Below are positions 57,143 through 64,000 of a DNA stretch of 64,000 nt, piece by piece (the first letter of the stretch is position 1; every line of letters begins with the position of its first letter). Origin of the DNA: Steromphala cineraria (lineage: Eukaryota; Mollusca; Gastropoda; Trochida; Trochidae); contig OU744726.1 in NCBI GenBank assembly GCA_916613615.1, forward strand, positions 22,633,515 through 22,697,514. The letters run 5' to 3'. A model generated the notes under the pieces. It was not told the origin of the DNA and did no database searches. It was given only the letters and a program-made list of their open reading frames with translations. Position numbers and translations under genes: made by a program.

Positions 57143-58974
57143 AATCATACATGTTGTATACATATAATAATTTTAAAAGATACTTATAGGCTACAATTTC
57201 TTTTGGTTCCTTAATGTAGCTATTTAGATTCACAATTAATGTCAATCTTGTTGCAAAATAATTATATTTTAATTCGCCATACATTGACAAAAGTAATGGG
57301 ACATATTTCTAAAATTCTGAAAATGTCACAGCTTATTTATAAGGATACATGTAAGTATATTTGCAGTCTTAAAACTTTTGCATAAAAAACAATGCTCTTT
57401 TTAGCATAATTTTTTCGGAAATTGTCCTGTACACAAGAATTAAACAGATAGTAAAGATATAATATGATTTACAATAAAATTTAATATAATTGAAATAAAA
57501 AACAAACCCTCTTTTTGGAGAGAAGGTTACAAAGCTTTGAATTCGATTTTCATGAATTCCATGTTTGTTATGCTTTTGTGGACATAACTTAGATATTAAA
57601 ATTTGAATGATATATAAAATGGGGCCTCATCATAAAACTTTTTTTGCAAAATACTTGTTCTAGTCTCTAGTTATTAATATATAGTTTTAGCTAGCAAACA
57701 TGATGTAATCAATTAAAGAAAAGATGTGTACAAATATGATAATCCATTTGGTGCACTTACGAAAAAACCGTTCACAATGTTTATCTTTTAAGAATTAAAT
57801 TTGGAGTGGGTTCTCCAATTAGATCTAATATTTTTACTTTTCATATTCGAAAAGAAATAATGGCCTACAGGACATGTTGGTGAAAGCTGCACTTTACAAA
57901 TATAACATGGCGAAGTTTGTCTTCGTAAATATGATTTTGGGGATAGTTTATCGCTTTTTTTTTCAATATTTCAATATTTTTTATGATATGTAAATTAAAC
58001 AATTACTTTAAAAGCAAATTTATTACCATATTATTGTTATGCTGCAATAAACGTTAATCAGAAAAATGTTTTTCTCCTTCACTTGGTCCTTGTTATAAAT
58101 CTTTCATGTATTAAATTTTTCTCTCTGATATTGTTCCATTTCTTGATATTGATAATTTTGTAACTTTTTTACAGATCTATTCATTCGTTTTTGTAGAAAT
58201 TTCTAAACCAAGCTATTTGATAGTCAAAAATCAAACTTGTTGTGTTGCATTTTATTCAACAGCATTTACACATAAAAAGCTATGCATGTTCATCACCCAA
58301 ATCTAAAATAAAACTAACCTTAAGATGAAAGGTCAAACATAAAGAAACAACGACTTGTTCTATCTTACACAAAAAAAAAATAAAAATTGTAAACCGAAAA
58401 GGAAGTGTTCAAAGGACAACATTTAGGTTTTGATATGTGACTAGTACTTGCATAAATCTATTAAATTCTGAAAAGTATGTTGTTTAACTTTACAGCTACT
58501 TAATACTTCAGACCTGTGTATGTCGGCATTCAAACTCTTAATCAACTTAATCATTACATAATTAATTTGATGGATTAAAGAAGTTCTTCAATAGAGTTAT
58601 TGAAGTTGATCAGGCTATTGTGTGTTTATGAAAGTTTTCTTGGGCGGATTTGTGATGGGACGACCCTTGTTACATTACCCTGTCATTTATTATCATTGCA
58701 CTTGTTGAAACATGTTACTTTTGTCATTAGTTATTTTGTTTAGGTGCTGAAAAACAATGCACTACAAATTACTATTTACTTTAAAGAAAGGGATTGGTTA
58801 TGAAACTCTCAATGGGTGTAAACAACCTGCATTATGGTATGACAAGGCCTTATTGTTTGATCGACGGTTTTATAGCAAATTTTTCATTATTTCAATAAAT
58901 ACACGTTCAGCTAATCATGATTTGCAAACAACAATATATTAAAGTCCTAATTTCCAAAGTGGTCTTCCTCCATG
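57143..58974. other. Noncoding AT-rich stretch between duplication units
   Basis: Unique to unit 1 within this window. No gene or clear repeat, apart from poly(T) and poly(A) runs near 57957 and 58370. Confidence 0.5.
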
Positions 58975-59052
58975 CTTATAACGTTGGAGGGTCATCTTAC
59001 CCGACCCTCTACTAGACCTTCCTAGACTCAATATCTGAGTGCAACGAGTAAT
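58975..59052 (-). mobile_element. Partial AGTAAACC-family element at the unit 2 boundary
   Basis: On the minus strand it matches the element at 37816-37980. On the plus strand the shared words are GTTGGAGGGTCAT, GACCCTCTACTA and CTAGACTCAATATCTGAGTG. It stops where the homology of duplication unit 2 begins. Confidence 0.55.
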
Positions 59053-60396
59053 GTTACCATTGGTAAGTGACTTACTAAGTGTAGTACAATTAGTACTGGT
59101 TTCCAAGTAAATACATACTGATAAATAGCCATAAACACCGTAATTTGGTAGCTCTGCTTAACCATCTGGGGAAAAGAGAATTTAAAATGGAATGATGTAT
59201 GTGTTGCTGGGTATATTATAATGTTGCGCTTTGAGTAAGCAATGAAATGTTATTCATTATTCATATCCTCATATTATTGTTATCAATGCAATCCAGTGAA
59301 CACAGAATAATAACTTTCCAAAATTATACAGTGTTGTTTAAAACGGGTGCTTTCACAAAAACTCTGATGCTAGTAAAAAGTTTATGCCGAATCAAGGTTA
59401 AGTACGTTTTCATTAGACTCATAGAATGATAAAAAACAGCCAGTCAAGACTGAAGGGTAGTCAATTTTACCACAACACCTGTAGGTTCACGGTCTTTGAT
59501 AAATCTTCGTGTCAAATAATAACAAAGAACTGATAAATGTAGGAGATATAATGAAAAGCAAAGGGTCTTCTAGATAGTATGTATTCAAACTCTAGTGTTT
59601 ATTTGGGGTGAAAAGGTCAAGTTAACAACAGACATCGTTTTGTCACCAAGCACATAGTAAACAGAAAGTGATCTTTTCATAAAGGACAAGTTGTACATCC
59701 AAATTGTTTGACAAATTGATAAATCAATCTTAAGAATAATAATAGACTAAGTGCATGTCTTATTCTCTCTCTTATTCTTTATTCTCATTTTTATGAAATG
59801 AAACAATAAAACTAATTAGCACAGTGGCAAGTTAAAAATTGACATTGATTTTACTACACATTGATCACAGTTACCTTGGTCGCTATACACATTACCTTGT
59901 TAATGACACACTATCGATTGCCTCAAAGTCATACAAGAAAATGCAAATACATTTGGTTCATTTACATAACATTATTTTATGCATTGCTTATAAACATTGA
60001 TTCTTGTAACGCAGGGCAAATTTAGTCTGTGCATGATTCCAATATTTGCACAATTCTGGTTAAATAACTTCAAAGATATTTGACAAAACTTTTAGTGAAA
60101 CTCCTTAACTAACATTAAAATATAATTTATTAGATATGTATCTTCACTACATTGGCCAATACACAACATAGGTGTAAATATCTCACTTGGTATTCTTCGA
60201 TAATTATAATTGTAAATGACCGACTCTATTGAATATTTACACTGCTTAGTAATTGCTGTTGAACAAATTCTGGCTAAAACGTTTAAGGGTTGCTGTAGTG
60301 CGTAGGATGTCTGTACAACATTAGTAAGACTACCTTGCTGTGTAGGGGACAGTTGTCGCAATAAGCGTATAGATAGAGGATTATTCAACACTGGAA

Positions 60397-61569
60397 ATGG
60401 GGAGAACAGCAATCTATGCTATACTACTGACACTGTCAATGTTTCACTTCTCATATGGCTTGCGATCATACAAGGTCAAAGAACTAATTGAAAACCTGAC
60501 TGTCAACTATGATCCAGCAGTTCTTCCAGTGAAGAATCACTCAGATATAGTAAACATAAAACTGGAGTTTGGATTACAGATTATTCTTGGTTTGGATGAA
60601 CTGAAAGAAGTATTCACTTGCCGTGGATGGTTCAGAATACATTGGATTGACCAATATCTCCAGTGGAACATAACAGATGACTTGCCTGAAGAAATAACTC
60701 TGCCAATACAAGATGTGTGGACTCCAAGACTTTTGCTGATTAATACAGTGAATAACCAAAAGACCATGACCCATCAGGACGATCTAGTTGTTGTTGACAA
60801 CACTGGGAAGTCCGAATATGGATACTACAACATATTTCAAACACACTGTAAGGTGAATGTGAGAAGGTTCCCATTTGACACACAAACATGCTACATAGAA
60901 GTGATTCTTTGGCCTGGGGCAAAAGATGGAGAATATCTATACATTGAACGTTCATCCATTGATAGGTCTGCATTCTCTCCAAACGGTGAATGGGACCTCA
61001 CAGAGTCAGCTGTGATTGAAACCAACAATAAAATCTCCATGTTTGTGGTAAAGTTAACATTGCAAAGAAGGTCAGTGTTCTATGTCCTCAACATTGTCCT
61101 CCCTGTTGTTTTTCTTTCGTCATTGAACATTTTTGTGTTCCTGATTCCAAAGGACAACGGAGAGAAATTAAGTTTCTCTGTATCACTCCTCTTGTCCTAT
61201 GCAGTGTTCCTGACCCTCATCAGTTCCTACCTACCTGCCAACTCTGACAATGTATGTTTCTTCAGTGTCTATCTCACATCACAGGTGTTCGTTAGCGCAC
61301 TTATTTGTCTTGTGACAATCTTGCTCCTGGCCCTTCAGAGTCGACTGCTTAAAGGAGGGGATGTGTTCATCTGTCTCAAACTTGTGCTAAGATTTTATAC
61401 ATCCAGAGAGACAATGGGCAACCTAAATGGTGAAAAAGAAGATGGATCTTATAATGGAAAGAAGAAGTCAGATGCAATCATCGATTTATGTAACAGGGGA
61501 GCTTTCTGGATGTTTTTCGTTCTGACATTGTCAACTAACATGACTTTCTTCTTCAATGTCTTGGTTTGA
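60397..61569 (+). CDS. Cys-loop ligand-gated ion channel subunit A' (duplicate of A)
   Basis: 390 residues, same architecture as A: signal peptide, Cys-loop C151/C165, four membrane segments, GEK before M2. It differs from A at only six residues that I count (Q92I, P114L, S120N, V188I, F329L, N335T), about 98.5% identity. Q92I keeps the NxT sequon. The TATA-like box of A is lost upstream. It is intact with no frameshift, and the duplicate flank carries a polyadenylation hexamer. Confidence 0.95.
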   Translation: MGRTAIYAILLTLSMFHFSYGLRSYKVKELIENLTVNYDPAVLPVKNHSDIVNIKLEFGLQIILGLDELKEVFTCRGWFRIHWIDQYLQWNITDDLPEEITLPIQDVWTPRLLLINTVNNQKTMTHQDDLVVVDNTGKSEYGYYNIFQTHCKVNVRRFPFDTQTCYIEVILWPGAKDGEYLYIERSSIDRSAFSPNGEWDLTESAVIETNNKISMFVVKLTLQRRSVFYVLNIVLPVVFLSSLNIFVFLIPKDNGEKLSFSVSLLLSYAVFLTLISSYLPANSDNVCFFSVYLTSQVFVSALICLVTILLLALQSRLLKGGDVFICLKLVLRFYTSRETMGNLNGEKEDGSYNGKKKSDAIIDLCNRGAFWMFFVLTLSTNMTFFFNVLV

Positions 61570-62608
61570 ACTCACATTTTATAATTGACATAAATAAAAT
61601 GGGTTACAGAAAGACATTTTTTAAATATGTTTTATCCTCAGATTCAGGTGTTAATTCAAGTAAAAATTCAACCATAATATTTATCATATAGTAGTCATGC
61701 CGTGTTGATTCAAGGAAATGTAAATGCTTATTGACGTGTTGAGGAGATTCAAATGATATGATCAGATAATCCCAAATGCGTCTTGCAGAAGCTGACCAAC
61801 GATAACAATAGAATAAAAACAATATTAACATATCTAAGCAATCATAAATTCGTACCAGCTGGCTAAAATTATAACCTTTATTTGAGACATGTGTATTTCT
61901 TTCAAATTGTTCTCCTGCATGAGCTTATTGTTGTTTGATTTAGTTTTCATAATATGGACATTCTCACTTCACGTTGTTTTTGTGTACGTCTTCACTATTG
62001 TAACAGCAACATAGAAATTGTGTTATGTTTTATAAAAAAGAGAAATTTGAATGCTCCATTAAGGATCAATACTGACAGTATATTGCTTCATGAAGATTTC
62101 CCTGGCACAATGATACTGTTTTCAGTCATGACAATAATATGTAGTCTCTGAAATCCATTAAACATACTGTTTTCAAAACCTATTTCATCAAAAGATAATT
62201 TTACCATGTTTAATATACAAGATTTGTGTAAATAAAAGTACCACATTTTCATTCCACTTTTGTTTGCAAACGAGATATCTTTCTATTATGTTCATGAGCT
62301 AAATGGAACTCTTGTATTTATGATCCTCTTAAATCTCAGTGGTAAATTTCAATAGTAATGGCTTTGTATTTGCACTGCTTCAGTGCGTAACATTTGAGTA
62401 AATATATCTCACAGCCTACAACAAAGGAGTCTGGTATTGCCAACAGGCTTAGAGCTACTGATGAAGATCACTGTAAATAAAGCTACACACGAAGACTCAA
62501 CCACTGAATTGTAACAAGATATTAGGCGTATATCTGCTGGGATTTATTACAGCAAGCGTTGATTGTAAATCTGTATTGTACATTAGTTGCATTTAGCTTT
62601 TTGACAAC
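61570..62608 (+). other. Spacer between receptor genes A' and B'
   Basis: Homologous to 54567-55595 but with many substitutions and indels just after the A' stop codon. AATAAA at 61812-61817. No other gene. Confidence 0.6.
61812..61817 (+). terminator. Polyadenylation signal of receptor gene A'
   Basis: AATAAA about 243 bases after the stop codon, at a position equivalent to the one after gene A. Confidence 0.5.
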
Positions 62609-63769
62609 ATGGCAAAACAATTACTTTATATTTTGATGTTGATACTTTCACAATGGAATTTGTTGGATGCCTTTCGATCATATGAGGTAATGGAACTGAT
62701 GAGGAATCTTACAACAAATTATCACCCTGCAGTTCGTCCAGTGAGGAACAATTCAGAACAACTTTACATCAAACTCGGATTTGGACTACAGATTATTCTT
62801 GGTTTGGATGAAATGAAAGAAACCTTCACTTGCCGAGGATGGTTCAACATGGTTTGGTTCGACCAATATCTACAATGGAATCAAACAGATATTTTTCCTA
62901 AGCAGTTATTTCTACCAATACAATATATCTGGACACCTCTACTATTACTATTGAATACTGTCAGTGACCAGCAACTTTTGTTCCATGAAAACGATATTGT
63001 GCATATTACCAACACTGGGGAAGCCTTATTGTCCTTCTATGGTATATTTGAAACACATTGTAAAGTGAATGTGAGGAGGTTTCCATTTGATCACCAAACG
63101 TGCTTTATAACTGTGTCACGTCTAACTCATACCGATAATGGAGTCTATTTGTCTCTAAGATATGAGTCAAATAATACAGAATATTTCAATGAAAATGGAG
63201 AGTGGGAACTAGTTGGTTCATATTTAGTTGAAACTGCTTTTAACTCTTACTCAGCCAAACTAATGTTGAAGAGGAGGACAATGTTCTACATCATCAACAC
63301 CATTCTACCGGTTGTCTTTCTTTCTTCACTCAACTTTTTTGTGTTTTGGATACCCCAAGAAAGTGGAGAAAAACTCAGTTTATGCTTTTCCCTTCTTTTG
63401 TCCTATGCTGTGTTCCTGAATCTCATCACATCCTACTTACCTGCCAACTCTGACAACGTGTGTTTCTTCAGTGTCTATCACGTCTCACAGTTGTTTGTCA
63501 GTTCTCTTATTTGCCTGGTAGCAATTCTGATCATGGCTCTACACAGTCGAGTTCTTAAAGGGGAAGATGTACCATGTTGTATTATAAATGTATGCAGATT
63601 TCAAAGAAAAGGGAAGAGATTTATTGACAGTTATGAAGATCGAAAGATTGATGATTTCAAAGAAAAGGCAATTGTCATCACACGTGTCTGTAACACAGCA
63701 GCGTTCTGGGTGTTTTTCTTTCTGACATTGCTTACCAACATGGTGTTCTTCTTAAATGTACTTTTTTGA
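62609..63769 (+). CDS. Cys-loop ligand-gated ion channel subunit B' (duplicate of B)
   Basis: 386 residues starting MAKQLLYILML. It aligns to B without gaps. I count 39 replaced residues (about 90% identity), far more than between A and A'. Changes reach conserved places: loop A IQDIWTPRL becomes IQYIWTPLL, M2 FLTLIT becomes FLNLIT (16' Thr to Asn), M3 VYLVSQ becomes VYHVSQ. Cys-loop, GEK, 9' Leu and all four membrane segments remain, and the frame is intact. An upstream TAG in frame shows the MAKQ methionine is the start. It is either under relaxed constraint or diverging in function. Confidence 0.94.
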   Translation: MAKQLLYILMLILSQWNLLDAFRSYEVMELMRNLTTNYHPAVRPVRNNSEQLYIKLGFGLQIILGLDEMKETFTCRGWFNMVWFDQYLQWNQTDIFPKQLFLPIQYIWTPLLLLLNTVSDQQLLFHENDIVHITNTGEALLSFYGIFETHCKVNVRRFPFDHQTCFITVSRLTHTDNGVYLSLRYESNNTEYFNENGEWELVGSYLVETAFNSYSAKLMLKRRTMFYIINTILPVVFLSSLNFFVFWIPQESGEKLSLCFSLLLSYAVFLNLITSYLPANSDNVCFFSVYHVSQLFVSSLICLVAILIMALHSRVLKGEDVPCCIINVCRFQRKGKRFIDSYEDRKIDDFKEKAIVITRVCNTAAFWVFFFLTLLTNMVFFLNVLF

Positions 63770-63855
63770 TAAATATCCATACCTAATATCAAAAGTTGGT
63801 CACAAAGACATTTTGATGCATTTACTGACAGATGTGTCATCACAAATGCTTGTGT

Positions 63856-64000
63856 GACAGGGTGAGATATAAGCATTCCTACTGGCTTTGGCTAAGGGGA
63901 TATCTCTTTGGCCGAACAGATAGAGTGTTGGACTCTCAGCCCGGAGGTCCCGGGTTCGAATCCCGGTGGAGTTTGTTTCAAATTCAATTCTGTAACACCT
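63856..64000 (+). mobile_element. tRNA-derived repeat (SINE head), cut by window end
   Basis: GGCCGAACAGATAGAGTG resembles an RNA polymerase III A box, and GGGTTCGAATCCC is a perfect B box within a good T arm (63952-63968). The anticodon arm does not pair well, so it is not a working tRNA. Its insertion at ATGCTTGTG breaks the homology of duplication unit 2. It differs from the SINE at 16.6 kb, so a second SINE family is likely. Confidence 0.6.

Larger units (their letters stand above)
59053..63855 (+). repeat. Segmental duplication unit 2 (receptor genes A' and B')
   Basis: Direct copy of 51925-56860. It starts beside a partial repeat element and ends where a tRNA-like repeat interrupts the second TM4 copy at ATGCTTGTG. 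Relative to unit 1 it has lost about 75 bp near 59660, with a short ACA/CAG microhomology at the junction, and has a different block at about 60097-60150. Confidence 0.92.

Noticed and set aside
1..64000. CRISPR array, phage or bacterial operon
   Set aside because: No short regularly spaced repeats with unique spacers, no ribosome-binding sites and no bacterial gene spacing. The sequence is clearly metazoan.

Overview
This is eukaryotic nuclear DNA: AT-rich, gene-poor and full of short repeats. Coding sequences are separated by many kilobases. tRNA-derived SINEs, LINE 3' fragments, TA-flanked MITEs and foldback elements are all present. The gene families seen are a MADF-domain protein, a trefoil plus GH31 alpha-glucosidase, a THAP relic and tandem nicotinic-type Cys-loop receptors. 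Together with the repeat types they suggest a marine lophotrochozoan invertebrate, most likely a mollusc. That placement is inference, and no species can be named from the sequence.

Layout. 1-10.4 kb is noncoding with scattered foldback elements. A single-exon MADF-domain gene lies at 10547-11473. From 11.5 to 37.5 kb I see no intact gene. That stretch holds foldbacks, MITEs, a SINE, two LINE 3'-end fragments (one with a clear 16-bp target-site duplication), a 32-bp minisatellite of about 19 copies, an 80-nt pre-miRNA-like hairpin, and an inverted repeat with two perfect 51-bp arms. An intronless membrane-anchored GH31 alpha-glucosidase is on the minus strand at 38322-41126, and a decayed copy of its 3' UTR lies just beyond it. 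A broken THAP domain under a promoter-like ETS/CRE sequence sits near 42.8 kb. A serine/threonine-rich open exon of unknown function is on the minus strand at 49577-50257.

The right end (51.9-64 kb) is a tandem segmental duplication of two units about 7 kb apart. Each unit carries two intronless Cys-loop receptor genes in the order A-B-A'-B'. All four keep the signal peptide, Cys-loop, four membrane segments and the cation-type GEK motif before M2. All four lack the vicinal cysteines and several aromatic residues used by acetylcholine-binding alpha subunits. They are probably orphan cation channels, perhaps chemosensory; whether A and B co-assemble is unknown. A and A' are about 98.5% identical in protein, but B and B' only about 90%. 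Extra decayed TM4-coding copies trail gene B. The second unit is interrupted by a tRNA-like repeat near the window edge, so the array may continue.

Every protein-coding gene here looks intronless. All coordinates come from reading the sequence; no database search was possible.
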